In this document: positions 11,810-22,784 of the stretch, one piece after another
How positions within the stretch are numbered: the first letter of the stretch is position 1
Layout: the number at the start of each line of letters is the position of its first letter
NCBI GenBank assembly: GCA_009763385.1
Contig: CM019823.1
Span: 88,547,104 to 88,611,103, forward strand
DNA length: 64,000 nucleotides
Direction of reading: 5' to 3'
Origin: Coix lacryma-jobi var. lacryma-jobi
Lineage: Eukaryota > Streptophyta > Magnoliopsida > Poales > Poaceae
Made by a program: the position numbers and the translations under genes
Notes under the pieces: model-generated
Told to the model about the DNA's origin: nothing
The model's input: the letters and a program-made list of their open reading frames with translations, nothing else
Database searches by the model: none

Positions 11810-12351
11810 AGGGTTAGGTCAGGTGGCGAGCGCCAAACCCTACTGGCAGCCGCCAATCTCCTGGCCGCTGGATGCACTGCCTTTGATCCAACGGCCTCCA
11901 GGTGGTTGTCCGAGGCGGTTTGGAGGTCGGTTGCATGCCTGAGTAACCGCCCATCAGCCTTGATCCACGCCACTTCATCCTGAGCCGTCCGATGCCACTG
12001 ACCTAGTGACCAAGGGCCGAGATTTGGCCTTGGGGAGGTCACACGGATCGGTGACGTGGCAGGGGGTGGTACTTGGGCCAACCCAAGTGGCGGGCGCCAC
12101 TTGTGGCTGGCGAGCGCCACCTAGGGGTGGCGGGCGCCACCCCTCTTAGGCCCATTTGGGTCCTGCTGAGTGGGCTTGACTCCTTGTGGGTCAAAATATC
12201 CAAATTTGGTTCAAATCCTGCATTCAAATAAAATTCTATGGACATGTGGAATTCGGTTAGTTTGAAACCTATTTGACTACATTTCATGCCTTTTTGGTGG
12301 ACTTTAGGGTAAAATGTTGATGGTAAAACAGGTGTTTAAGGACCGTCAACA
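11810..12351 (-). repeat. LTR of the Athila-like element, second part
   Basis: This is the continuation of the LTR begun at 3333 after the solo-LTR insertion. It ends ACCGTCAACA at 12351, pairing with the TGTTGGT start. It carries two copies of the palindromic 14-mer GTGGCGGGCGCCAC (12087-12100, 12127-12140) and related GGCGAGCGCCA variants near 11825 and 12110. Confidence 0.65.
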
Positions 12352-14343
12352 TCGATCAAGATGTTGTGCAAGGTGAAACCGACCACATTGGTTGTGGCGA
12401 CGAAAGCGTCGCAATGTGGGTAGCCATGAACTTTGAAATCCGATTCGTCGAAGCATATCGGTGCTAGCGACCAAGCTGGCCTGTTCAGCGGGAGCCTTGG
12501 TGATACCGTTTGAACTCTTCGGTGATAGTATTTTCGTGCCCTTTTGCTTTTGTGTTCCAAGTCGGATCCACCCGTGATGGCGAAAATGTGGCCTCTTGAC
12601 GGAAGGATGTTGTTGATTGCTCTAGTTTCATTTTCTATCTCCTGCCCCTGCTGGTAACTGGGTTGAGCTGGTTGCCCCTGGGGTTGGGCTTGAGTCGGAA
12701 GCGCTGGTGGCGATGTTGGCTGGCGCTGATAGTGCATGGGTGACGAAACTGCCAGAGACTGTGGTGAGAAGACCGGAAACTGGTAACCCTGATACGCCGG
12801 ATTGTACCAGTGCAAATTCTGGCGAGGCATGTACTGAGGGGGATGCATTGGCGTGTTTACGTAGTTGCTGCTCACTACCGCTCCTGCTGCCAGGTCTTGC
12901 GAATTGTGGTAGACATGCTTGGAGCTCTCGCCAGAAGCTGAAGCTTGATCCTTCTCATTTAGCTCCTTTGCCATCTTGCTGTATTTGCAGTCTCGGGTGG
13001 TGTGACCGAAATTGTCGTCGCAGATGACGCAGTACGGAGGCTTGGCTCCTCATCCGCAGCCTCTACCGTCTCGGCCGCCACGCCCCCCGTGGAAAGGTTG
13101 GTCGAACCCTCTTTGCGGCTGAAAGCTGGCCGTGTCCGGCCTCTCCATTCCCGCCGCCGACTGCGTTGGTTCTTCCTGCAGAGTGTTGATTGACCGGAAC
13201 GGCCTAACCATCCTTTGATTCGGCACCGGTGATGGTCGATTTGCTTTCGTTGCTTGTCTTTGCATCAAGCGGGCGGCCTTGCGTCGCCGAAAGTCATCGT
13301 CTAACCTCGCATACGCGTTCATTACATCGAATAACTCTTTGACAGATTTTGGTGGCTCTCTGGACAAGTGAGCGGCGCACTGCCTAGTCCCCAAGCCTTC
13401 GATGGCTGCTGCGATTATCGCGGCTTCCGGCACGTTTGGAGCTTGAGCTTTCAGCTGAATGAAGCGTTTGAGGTACTCGAATAAGGGCTCGTCATCTTGC
13501 TGTGTGCAGTTCATAAGGTCTCGCGTGGTCTTGATGTCTGGCCGGAACCCTTGGAAAGTGGCGAGCAATTCAGCCTTCAACTGAGCCCATGAGTAAATGG
13601 ATAGTGGTTTGAGGGTTGTGTACCAATCATGAGCCACGTCTTCGACTGCCAGGATGATGGATTTTGCTAGAGCCTGATTGTCTCTGCCTGCCGAAAAACA
13701 GCTATCTCGTAGCTCACTAAGAACTTGCGTGGGTTCGCCTTGCCGTCAAACATCGGAATGTGTGGCTTGTAGTTGAGTGGCCACGAATGGGCTTGCAACT
13801 CTCTCAAAAGCGAAGAGGTTTCGTCGATGGCGTTGTCGAAAGCTGGTGGTTGCTCTCGCCGTGGTATGAATATGTTTTCTTGGGCTATCGGGTTTGGGTC
13901 TACCCGGCCCTTTGCAGTTCCTGAATTTCCTTCTCGAGCTGCCTTCTCTGCGCCTCCGCTTGCCGGATTGCATTGCGAGTCTCATCCTCTCTTGCTTTCG
14001 CCGCAAGTTGCTGCTGCAGCTGGTCTCTTTGCAGCAACAGCTTCTCGATTTCTTCTTGCTGCTGTGTCAACATCTTGATCGCTTTGGCGTGCCTTGTGAC
14101 CTCAGCATCATCATCGTCCTCTTCGACGGGTTCATCCTGGACGTCCCCATCCGGCGTGCCATCTCTGTTGAAAGTTTGTTGATCCTGGGGTTGCAAGCTT
14201 TGACTCGTGGATGCTCCCGGTGGTGGCTGGGTTTCTGTTGAAAGAGCGCCGCCGAAAGCTGGGGGGTTTGGGGCTGTGCTTGGTGGAACTTGGTTGGTTA
14301 GGGTAGATGCCGCGATGGTGCCGAAGGCATCCTTCTTCGTGGC

Positions 14344-15914
14344 TGAATGCATCTTGGCCCCTAGTGGGTTTCGGTGATTGGATGAAACACAAGATTACTG
14401 TGACTAACGTGTGTTTTGCAGAAACAGGGATGAGTTAGGTCACGGTAATGGCGACGATACGGGCATATGGAGTTCATGTCCCTTGGCGATGGAAATCGTT
14501 TTGGTTTTCAAAGGACGGACGACGAAGACGGTGGTAGGCTAGGCTAAGTGTCGCATGGTGTTGGAGGACACTTAGGTAGTCTTATGTCTTTGTTTTTTTC
14601 CTTTGGCCGTACTATAAAGAGGGGTGTGAATCAGTAGCTTGACCTAGATGAGTCTATTGAGGTAGGTGTGGTGCACACTTGTTATTTCATAGCCCTAGGT
14701 AGCTCAAAGAGATGACTTATGTTGAGAGGAACAAAAGTCGGTTAGACCGCGTCGCAATCTGAGTTGATCTTGCCCATGGTTTGGGCATCGGACGCTGGGT
14801 CAGTGGGCATCGGAGGCTCCGATGCCCACACCGACTTAGGGTTTGGTCTGGTGCGTGGCATCGGAGGCTCCGATGGTGCCACATCGGATCGTCCGGTGTC
14901 ACTGTTCACTTGGGAGTGAATTGTGGATGGCATCGGACGCTGGCATCGGACGCTGAGGGTCAGCGTCCAATGGCCATGCAGAGAGGTTCCAGAGAGGTCT
15001 TTTTGGCATCGGACGCGTTCGATGCAGGGGCATCGGACGCTCCCCAGCGTCTGATGCTCCATAAACATGTCTGACAAGAAGGTACAGTAGACCGTTGCAC
15101 GGGGTCATCGGAGCGTCCGATGCCTGGCATCGGCGCGTCCGATGCCCCCGCAAAATACCTGTCTTGTGCTATTTTTGGATGGTCGGGTTGTGGGGTATAT
15201 ATACTTCATTCCCTCCATCCATTTGAGTGTTCTTGCCATTTCCATCTGCTGAGAGACACCTTGTGAGTGTGAGAAAGAGCAAGAGCCCTAGTGAGGTTGA
15301 GTGATTTGCTAATTGTGAGAATTAGACACCTCCTAGTGAGAATTGAGTAGCAAGTGTGCATCCATCCATCTCTTTGGCCTTGTCTTGGTCAAGTGAGAGT
15401 TCTAGCTTGTTACTCTTGGTGATCGGCATCACCTAGATGGCTTGGTGGCGATCGAAGAGCTTGGTGATCATCCGGAGGCTTTGTGGATGACCCAAGCCAT
15501 GTTGTGACCGGTAGCGAGCGATTCACCGGGCCGGAGTGGCGAAGAATCAGCTCGTAGTGAGCACTTGATCCTTGCGCGGATCAAGGGGGAGCGATACCCT
15601 TGCGCGGTGCTCCAACGAGGACTAGGGGGTGTGCCGACACCTCGATACCTCGGCAAAAAGATCGTCGTGTCATCTCTACTCTCTTTACTTCGCATTTACT
15701 TTTGAGCAATTCATTTTTGCATTTACTCATTGTTCATTCAAGTTGAATTGCCATGCTAGAGTAGAAATGGTTTAGCGTTAGTCTTTTGCTCGGTTGTTTC
15801 TTGTTATACACTTCTAGGCACAAGGGGGTTAATTGGGCTTGATAGGTTTTAATTATCGCAAGAAGTTTTAGAAAAGCCCAATTCACCCCCCTCTTGGGCA
15901 TCTTGATCCTTTCA
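14344..15914. mobile_element. Family-B solo LTR, 1571 bp, TSD GTGGC
   Basis: It starts TGAATGCATCTTGG and ends TTGATCCTTTCA. GTGGC flanks it at 14339-14343 and 15915-15919. The insertion splits the Tat gag close to its start. The C-rich segment before the right end and the palindromic array match the copy at 8444-10953, though this one is shorter by about 0.9 kb. Confidence 0.8.
14785..15145. repeat. CATCGGACGCT palindromic array, second copy
   Basis: Same unit as at 9331-9820, here with CATCGGAGGCTCCGATG variants that form perfect local palindromes. It lies inside the family-B LTR. Confidence 0.85.
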
Positions 15915-15983
15915 GTGGCGATTGTCTCCAGATTGTCGACCATCTTTGATGCTTTCCTCGGTGGCATGGTAAGCTCGGGCAAC

Positions 15984-16000
15984 AACCACGGTGGGCGCCA
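15984..16000 (-). other. Primer-binding site of the Tat-type element
   Basis: The minus strand reads TGGCGCCCACCGTGGTT one base from the LTR end at 16002. TGGCGCC at the start is the usual start of Tat-lineage primer sites and can pair with tRNA 3' ends ending GGCGCCA. Confidence 0.65.
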
Positions 16001-16001
16001 A

Positions 16002-16740
16002 TGTTGTTTCGGGTCCGAGGCCCCAAAACAGCGGGTTGTCGCACGAACGAAAGCACGGAGCGAAAGCGGAAGCAGACGGAGGAAAAAGGGAATCAGGTAA
16101 AGTGAACAGTGCTCTCTCCCTCCTGTTGGGAAGCCGGGAGCTTTTTATATTGATCCAGAGCAGTTTGAAAGTACAAGAATGCCCTTCCAACCACTTTGTT
16201 ACAATTGCAATGATGCCCTACTCAACTACTCCATGGCTGTACGCCGCCTCTTCCGGCCCGAGGGGCACCATCGTAACTTCGCCTCTTGGCGGGCCCAGCG
16301 TCTCCTGGCCCCTGGGCCGGTGGGCCCGCTCCCCTCGACAGAGACTTCCGGTGGTCTGCGAAAACCTATGAAAAAGTGCAAAGTTGTGATCGACGAAAAC
16401 TCCCGCTCAGAACGTCGGGCTCCTTCCGCGCGAAAGCCGCCCTGGCCCTCCTGCGGCGCCTTTCGCGCGATAGCCAGGCGCGACGAGCTCGCCGGCCCGC
16501 TGCAGCGCTCCCGCGCAAAAGCTACTGCGAGCTCCTGTCCGGGTCACCCTCAGCCACATCCGCGCGGATACGCGCTTCCGCATGAAAGCTTGCTTTCGCA
16601 CGGAAGCTCCGCCTTCCTTCGATCTTATGAGCCGAAGGCGGACGCACGATTCCGCGCGACGACGTGCTTCCGCGCGAAAGCTCCGTCTCCCTTCGGTCTC
16701 GCGGGCCGAAGGCGCCAGCGGTCTGGGTACCATCCCAACA
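16002..16740 (-). repeat. 5' LTR of the Tat-type element, 739 bp
   Basis: It begins TGTTGTTTCGGG and ends CATCCCAACA, an inverted TGTTG/CAACA pair. It is rich in degenerate copies of TTCCGCGCGAAAGC between 16420 and 16690. A minus-strand AATATAAAAAGC near 16145 is a possible TATA box. Confidence 0.7.
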
Positions 16741-17263
16741 GGCGTGGGCTGGGCCGAAAGGCCGAACCGGCCGAAAGGATGGCGCTTCTATTTTCCAAAT
16801 TTCCAAACATTTTTCCTTTTCCCGAATAAATGCCAAACTTTGCTTAATTTTAAAATAGTTTCAAAAACTCAAAACTAGGGTTTAGCCCCAAAATAAAAGT
16901 TGCTCAAAATAATTTTCTCTATAACTTTTATATAGGGCAAAACATAGAAAAGCATTTCTATTTCCTACACTGAATTAAAATCAATATTAGGGATACAAAC
17001 TATTTTAACATTTGTATTTTTAATTATTAATATAAACTTAATCAGGGCAAGTCATTAACATAAAAAGTGTTACATACTTTATTCTCTATTTAATAAAATT
17101 ATTTGTCAAGGCAAAACTTCACTCAAATAAGCAAGTTCCATTTAACCCTAATTTAGAAAAAATCATAACACTCACGATCAACACATGAAGATGCAATGCA
17201 ATGCTTATGATTATTAGTGGCTAATGATATTCCTAATGCAGTGCTTGACACTAGGGTGTCACA
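16741..17263 (-). mobile_element. Family-A LTR fragment, host of the Tat insertion
   Basis: This stretch is alignable by eye with 11290-11804. Shared features are the GGCCGAAAGG region, AAAATAAAAGTTGCTCAAAATAA-type blocks and the identical end CACTAGGGTGTCACA. It is more diverged than expected of sister LTRs, so it is an independent, older copy. The rest lies beyond the Tat element, to the left of the window. Confidence 0.7.
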
Positions 17264-17755
17264 TCCTCAAGTGTATGTCTACACTTAGCGGAAGCAATAC
17301 CGGAATCGCAGGTACAACTTCGCTTGTACCTTGACGAATCGCAATATTACTTGAAGTATTAAAGTTCATGTTAGTCTTTGTTTACGAGTTCTTATCATGT
17401 TCTGGCTTTCGCTTTGATAGCTTGCTGGACTGATTGGGTGAGTACTTTAGCGAGAGGGCGCAAGTCCTAGCTACCGCTAGAGTAGTGGCCCTTAGCGTAA
17501 ACGTGGTGTTTAGGCTAAACGGTTGCAGGTTGGTTGCCTGGTTCTTCACAGTTGAGGAGGTAGGCGACAGGTGGTGACAGCCCTGTTCGTCCTTTGTAAT
17601 CCACCAACATTCGGGAATCCAGGTAGAGCTGTATCGGCATAGACTGGGAAACCAGTCTCTACCCATTGACCGAAGCAGGCTACGTTTGACTGAGTTTGAT
17701 CACTTAAGGATCTGTTACCTAGAGAAACCTTGCTACCCTAAAGTCGTTCTTCTTC
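17264..17755. other. Unclassified, probably LTR-derived
   Basis: No coding similarity was recognised. Positions 17571-17595 (AGGTGGTGACAGCCCTGT) are complementary to a segment of the Athila-like LTR at about 4110-4140, suggesting a fragment of a related LTR in opposite orientation. This is a weak call. Confidence 0.3.
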
Positions 17756-17879
17756 TTACCTAAAGTCGGGAGATCTTAACCCGAAGGCTACAGCACACCG
17801 TTCCCTGTGAAAAATTATGATACCCTGAATACTTCTAGGTGAAATGCTACAACGGTACTTCCGTGCGCTTGCAGACTTT

Positions 17880-18840
17880 TTCTGCTTACGCTGAAAAATA
17901 CCAACAACGAGCTCCTCCCAGAATTGGGCTACGTCCGGCTGGACGTTCTTTCGGTCTAGGTACACTTTCTTGTTCATGTCCCATCCACGCTTCATGATGG
18001 CAGTGGAGCCCGTCAGCACGGGGTCGCATGTGGGGTACTCACGGCTCTAGGAGCATCTTGTAGCTAATGTACCAGAGGCCCAGTCATGCCATAGACTCGT
18101 CGTAGTAGGCGTCGATGGCCCAGTCCGTGCCGAGCAGCACCACTAAAGATAGCAATGGGTACCCGAAACCCGATCCTAATGGGTTTTTACCCTATTAGAG
18201 TAAAGGTATGAGTCAACTTTTTTAACCATGGGTTTGTTAATGGGCAAAAAGTCAAACCTAGCGGGTGAATGGGTCTTCTTTTGGGAGCGTAGTACCCAAA
18301 CCCGTGAGTTTTTTAAACACGGTAACCCTAAAATATTTAATTGACATACAAAAAGAGTATAATCTGTTTACTTTAATTAATTTTATCATATTGCATTGCC
18401 ATCATTCTAAATCTTATGTAAAAACATAACTATTCAATATAAAATTTTTGTAAAAGAAACAAGATAAAAATTGAAATATAGTTGTGCACGTAAAAATGAG
18501 GTCCTATTGAGTTCATGGGTAACCTGATGGGTACCCTGACCTGAATGGGCATGGGTTTGGGCACAAATCAAACCTGTGATAGGTCATGAGTTTCTAACGG
18601 GTGTTTTTTATGTTTATGGGCATGAGTTTGTGAGCAAAACCCAGCGGGTTTGTACCCGTTGTCATCTCTAGGCACCACCTCGATGAACACCTTCCCCAGG
18701 CGCATGAAGAGGAAGTGCGTCATGGCAGCGCCATGCACACCCACCATGGCATCACTGGTGTTGAGAACCTGATATATCTTGCACAGCTTGGTGGTGTGGC
18801 CGGGACGGTCGAGAAGAGGCTCTTAGGGTTGATCATCCCT
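17880..18840 (-). pseudogene. GT61-family glycosyltransferase fragment, split by a hAT MITE
   Basis: Translating the minus strand outside the insertion at 18144-18670 gives the C-terminal part of a plant GT61 (DUF563) glycosyltransferase. Recognisable pieces are the segment around MVGVHGAAMTHFLFMR, then GTDWAIDAYYD, KRGWDMNKKVYLDRKNV and QPDVAQFWEELV. In grasses this family adds xylosyl or arabinosyl residues to xylan or glycoproteins in the Golgi. Only about the last third of a typical 450-550-residue protein is present. There is an in-frame TGA after DESMA, a frameshift before EYPTCDPV and the MITE, so it is a pseudogene. A second GT61 C-terminal fragment lies at 54905-55000. Confidence 0.75.
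18144..18670. mobile_element. hAT-type MITE, 527 bp, 8-bp TSD
   Basis: The ends are imperfect inverted repeats: TAAAGATAGCAATGGGTACC at the left and, on the other strand, TAGAGATGACAACGGGTAC at the right. This resembles hAT (Ac/Ds-like) termini. The flanks AGCACCAC (18136-18143) and GGCACCAC (18671-18678) are an 8-bp duplication with one mismatch, the TSD length of hAT elements. There is no transposase frame. The subterminal regions are dense in GGGTACCC and AACCCG motifs. Confidence 0.8.
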
Positions 18841-19072
18841 AAGTCGGTCTTATGTTCACCTCTAATCTGAATTGGATCAGAGGTTGTGAGTTTGCGAAAA
18901 TTTCTTGGCAAGTTGGTCTGCTGGATCCATCAGATTCTCGAGGAGATAGCTTCAGAGCTCGCCATCACCATCCGCCTCGCAAAACCTAGGAACCAAAGAA
19001 CATGGTGAATCCCGCCTAGAAGATCATCTTGTTGAGATCCGTTGAGCTCTTAGTCACGATTACGTCGTAAGC

Positions 19073-19501
19073 CCCTGACCTAGCACGCCAGCTGTCGGTG
19101 TTTGACCACCGATAGCCTGCCATAGGGGTACCCGGGACAGTTGTTCGGGCTTCGGCGTGTGCGGAACTCAATGGTAAATGCAGAAGATAGTTGATTTATA
19201 CTGGTTCATGCCCTCATGATCGAGTAGAAATCCTACGTCTAGTTGGTGTTAGCTTTTTGCATTGGATTGTTGTATGAATTGTGTTCTCTCTGTTTTTCAT
19301 ATCATAAGATTGTTGTCTTGTCTCTCTCTATATAGTCCAGAGGGCAAGACAACTTGTTCTAGTCCTAGTCGGATACAAGAAAGGTTTCCGATTCTAAGGA
19401 ACCTATATTTCCTAAGATCTGTCTAGATTGCTTGAGTCCTACAAGAAGTTGGAGTCATATTGTGACCTGTCCTCTGAGTAGGTCTTAGGATTCGGGCCAG
19501 G
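19073..19501 (-). mobile_element. LTR remnant with primer-binding site, host of the large nest
   Basis: TGTCGGTGTTTGACCACCG at about 19094 resembles the start of grass gypsy LTRs. The adjacent minus-strand TGGCGTGCTAGGTCAGGGG at 19073-19091 resembles a primer-binding site. The LTR-like sequence runs to the insertion point of the 35-kb element at 19501 and appears to continue for about 55 bp at 54776-54830. The family is not determined. Confidence 0.45.
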
Positions 19502-20946
19502 TGTTGACACTTACTACCGTCGCTACCAAGAGTAGAGATAAACTCTATCCCCGGCAACGGCGCCAGAAATGCTTGTTGGTATAAATTAACGCACACTCTA
19601 CTTTATCCGCAAACGCACAGATAACATCTACCGATGTAGCACTTCACCGGAATAACCCAGTTTAATATCGAACCCAAAGGAACGGATAGCGATGAGTCTC
19701 AAGTGTATAACCCCTGAGTGGCTAACAAGGACGGAGAATCTAGAAGCATAGAGGGGATCACTAAGGTTATCTAAATCCAACTTAAGAGTGATATGTTTAT
19801 TATTCTTAATGGGGAAGTTGCCATAAAAGGTCACAACAGAGTATGATTCTTTTATGCAAATGTATAATCCTACCGTGCCTACACACGGGTAGTGGACTAT
19901 AGAAGAATGAACAAGGCTATAAGAGTCACCCTTGCGAACTACCACTGTTACCGGCGTTATAGGAGGTATTTATGATGAGTTATCAAGTCTAAGCACCACG
20001 CTTACACTATCCAACTACTCTAACTCTAGCGCATCTAGAATTAAAGTACTCAAAAGAGTCACAAACCTTAAGAATAATAAGAACAATAGCTCAAACTTAA
20101 ATATAGATGTCGATTACCGAAACAATCGTTGAAGCGAGTCGATGAAGAACTTGAATCCACAGGTACAAGATGAAGAAGTTGATCTGATAGGCCGGAGCTT
20201 CCTCTTGATCTCTTCCTCTCTCTCTTCTAGTTCTTGAATAAGACTAGGTTCTAATCCTACTAGAGGGGTATCTAGTCTTCTACTTGATAGCTGACTCCTG
20301 GTTACAACTAGATGAACTAGATCTAATTCTAGATGAACTAGAAGAGATTCATCTAGAGGGACCTCTACTTCTACATTGGAACCCTAATTTCTGATGTGGA
20401 GATGAATAATGAAGAGGGAGATGGCTGGAGAGGGGGGTCTGAGGTTGCTTATATAGCCCTGAGGGATCAACCACAACCGTTAGATCAAACCGACTTCAGG
20501 GACGGTGGAGACGAGTCCTAGGGTTCGGTGGAGGAAGCTTGCAGAAGACAGAAGCGAAAGGCCTCCGTGGCCGACCGGTCGGTCTCCATGTGGGACCGGT
20601 CGGTCGGCCCAGTAGGCCCACGTGGTGGCCCGCCTCGTGGTGTCTTCTAGATCCTTCTTGTGCAGATTTCGTTGCGAAATTAATAACTTTTCATCCAGGA
20701 CTCCGAATATAGCAAATGATATGTCCGTTTCGATCGTCTCGACGAGCTCTTCGCAATGGTGTACTCCAATTCATCACTTGAGATACTTTTATATGGTAAA
20801 AACATGGATGTCCTACAAAACAAGTGAGAGCACCAAAACTCGTGGAACTTGTTAGTTTCAAACCCTACAACTATGCTTTGTGATTCATTTAGTGTCATTT
20901 CATGGAATAGTTGATGGTTAATTATGAGCATTAGTGAGCATCAATA
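19502..20946 (-). repeat. Left (3') LTR of the outer element, 1445 bp
   Basis: It starts TGTTGACACTTACTACC. It ends GAGCATCAATA, where the partner LTR ends CAACA, so the terminal C has mutated to T. A primer-binding-site copy CCCCGGCAACGGCGCCA lies inside it at 19549-19565. By eye it differs from the right LTR mostly by scattered substitutions, with a few indels. Confidence 0.9.
20447..20458 (-). promoter_or_regulatory. TATA box of the outer LTR, left copy
   Basis: The minus strand reads GGCTATATAAGC, repeated exactly in the right LTR at 54267-54278. It is a likely RNA polymerase II core promoter for element transcription. Confidence 0.6.
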
Positions 20947-20960
20947 AGTTCCCCCAAGCT
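20947..20960 (-). other. Polypurine tract of the outer element
   Basis: The minus strand reads AGCTTGGGGGAACT directly before the LTR, as expected for the plus-strand DNA primer. Similar AGCTTGGGGGA blocks recur at 22094-22108 and 22367-22380. Confidence 0.75.
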
Positions 20961-22784
20961 TATCCTTTGCTAGTCCCGAGCAAAGTCAAACCCAACAATG
21001 GATCAGGAGTTGCTACAATATCTTCACTTCCATCAAGTATACCTGTCGTTAAACAAAAATTCTCCAAAATATATTATGTTATTCTTCATGGGGCTTATTA
21101 CTTTTACCTTAGATCTTGAGTAGTTGAAAGACTGAACAATCAAATCAAGCATTATGTCTCTAGTTCTTTCACTTCACCTTTATCCTGGAGTTTTAATTAA
21201 TTTTCAAAAGCATTAATACATATGTTGTCAAATTAAACAATGGATCCAAAGAGAAAGTCAACCAACCATTGAATCAAGAAGTGCGTGTGTATGGAAAAAT
21301 GGAGTCGGATGCTCTTTTGAATATATTCACTCTCTTCAGTCTATCAGAGACATATGGCTATCAGACTAATTCTACTGTCGGGCACGTGCCCATTTTTTTT
21401 ATATTCATTTTTTCGAGGTTCCGGACACTTGTCCCTTTTTATTTCCTTGGGATCTATCTTTTTGAGGTTTCGGACACTTGTCCCTTTTTATTTCCTCGGA
21501 TCTTTCTCTCTTTTTTTTCTTTCTTTTTCTTCTCTTTTTTTTCTTCATTTTTTATAGCCACATGCTTCCAACAAACTTCAGAGAGTATAGCAACAGATAA
21601 TTATGAGCATTTATGCGAAAGATGGATGAAATGTGTAAGTGATCTTAAATTCAATGGTATGATAAACTACTCATAGGGTCAACAAAGCTTAATTTAACTC
21701 AATGCAATTATTAGTCATATTTATATTTAGAAATCTCTGGAATTTTAGTGTTGTTTAGAACAAGATAATAGCAGCTCAGATCATCACATGTCATATCCCA
21801 ATTACCTAGACCTTAGATCAAGTATTTGCCAACCATGTATTTAATTTTATTATTAATTAGGAGAACTCATGCTTTGAAGACTAGGTACTTGAAAGAAATT
21901 AGATAGAGCAACTATTCATCATTTCCATGCAAAAGATTAGAGAGAGAGGGTTCTTCTTTGGTCATCAACTTCTTAAAACAAACTAGACACACTATTTTAT
22001 TTATTTAATCTAACACACTTTAAGATAAGAGCTAATAGCAGTAGTAGTAGTACAATAAAGACATACCTGGATCGCGAAGATAACGGGGGTGCGTCTCCCC
22101 CAAGCTGGTTCCCTTAATAGCGTTGAGCCTTCATGTGCCCATATATTTTTGTCTCTTTTTTTAATTAATGGTGAGCCTTCATGTGCCCACATATTTTTGT
22201 TTTTTTTTTAATTAATGGTGAGCCTTCATGTGCCCACATATTTTTATTTCTTTTTTTTAATTAATGGTGAGCCTTCATGTGCCCACATATTTTTGGTGTT
22301 TTGAATTTATTTATAGAATGAAAAACTTAAGAGAATAGAGATACTTATGTAGATACATGGGGGTGCCTTCCCCCAAGCTGAATGTTGACGTAGTCGTTCG
22401 ATCTTGTAATTTAGCAGACTAACAGTGGATATGTCCCTTCCTCTATAGAGTTTTGATTGATGTTGATGTTTGTTGAGACAGTGCTCCAACAGTGGATGGA
22501 GCATTCACTTGCTCATCAGCTTTTCTTGGCCTTTCAAATCCTATGAAACTCAAATAGACAACAAAACTTGTGGAACAGATTAAACATTAGCGGTTGGCCA
22601 CTCAAGCCTTAGTTGTCTAGAATTTTAGTAAGATCTCTTTCTTGATATTTTGTATTTTATATTTTTATGATGCAAGAGAAAGTACAACAAGATGAATGCA
22701 TGCATATTTATTTTTATTATTTTTATGCCACCACGATGAACATTCCTGTGGGTTTTTACACACCATAGAATTATTCACATAGGG
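20961..22784 (-). other. Outer element 3' internal region, non-coding
   Basis: AT-rich, with no protein similarity. It holds a two-copy repeat of about 65 bp around 21410-21520 (GGACACTTGTCCCTTTTTAT). It also holds two extra polypurine-tract-like blocks and a four-copy tandem repeat at 22125-22300. The Tat element at 22785 interrupts it. Confidence 0.6.
22125..22300 (+). repeat. Four-copy tandem repeat, unit about 53 bp
   Basis: Units contain GAGCCTTCATGTGCCCAYAT, then a T-run of varying length and AATTAATGGT. The copies differ mainly in the length of the T-run. Confidence 0.85.

Larger units (their letters stand above)
1..12351 (-). mobile_element. Athila-like gag-protease LTR retrotransposon, left end outside window
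   Basis: A Ty3/gypsy element read on the minus strand. Its 5' LTR is at the right (3333-4794 joined to 11810-12351), followed to the left by primer-binding-site-like copies (3308-3466) and a gag-protease frame (734-3145). No reverse transcriptase or integrase is seen in the first 730 bases, so this may be a non-autonomous form; the 3' LTR lies beyond position 1. The right terminus reads CGTCAACA, pairing with TGTTGGTAG at 3333. The base after the terminus starts TCGAT, the presumed TSD, inside the protease region of a Tat-type element. A 532-bp LTR-ended insertion and a long solo LTR are nested in it. Assignment to Athila rests on gag and protease resemblance and is inferred. Confidence 0.75.
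12352..15967 (-). pseudogene. Tat-type gag and start of protease, disrupted
   Basis: The start codon at 15967 follows the primer-binding site (MPPRKASKMVDN). A family-B LTR at 14344-15914 interrupts the frame. Downstream are a glutamine-rich coiled-coil segment (about 14000-14200), the capsid-like stretch containing AHDWYTTLKPLS and ATFQGFRP (near 13560-13640), and a zinc knuckle of the CX2CX5HX4C kind (CVICDDNFGHTTRDC, about 12980-13025). The linker to protease carries IFAITGGS. The frame stops at ILID, just before the catalytic Gly-Ser-Ser would be expected, at the Athila insertion point. An in-frame TGA precedes the knuckle and frameshifts occur in the N-terminal half. Confidence 0.75.
12352..16740 (-). 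mobile_element. Tat-lineage Ty3/gypsy element, 5' part
   Basis: A minus-strand element with its 5' LTR at 16002-16740, primer-binding site at 15984-16000 and a gag-protease frame running left. It is cut at 12352 where the Athila-like element inserted into the protease region; the remainder must lie left of the window. The right flank at 16741 begins GGCGT, the presumed TSD. A family-B solo LTR is inserted near the gag start. Its gag aligns by eye to that of the two Tat elements at 22.8-53.2 kb, but it is clearly a different family. Confidence 0.75.
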
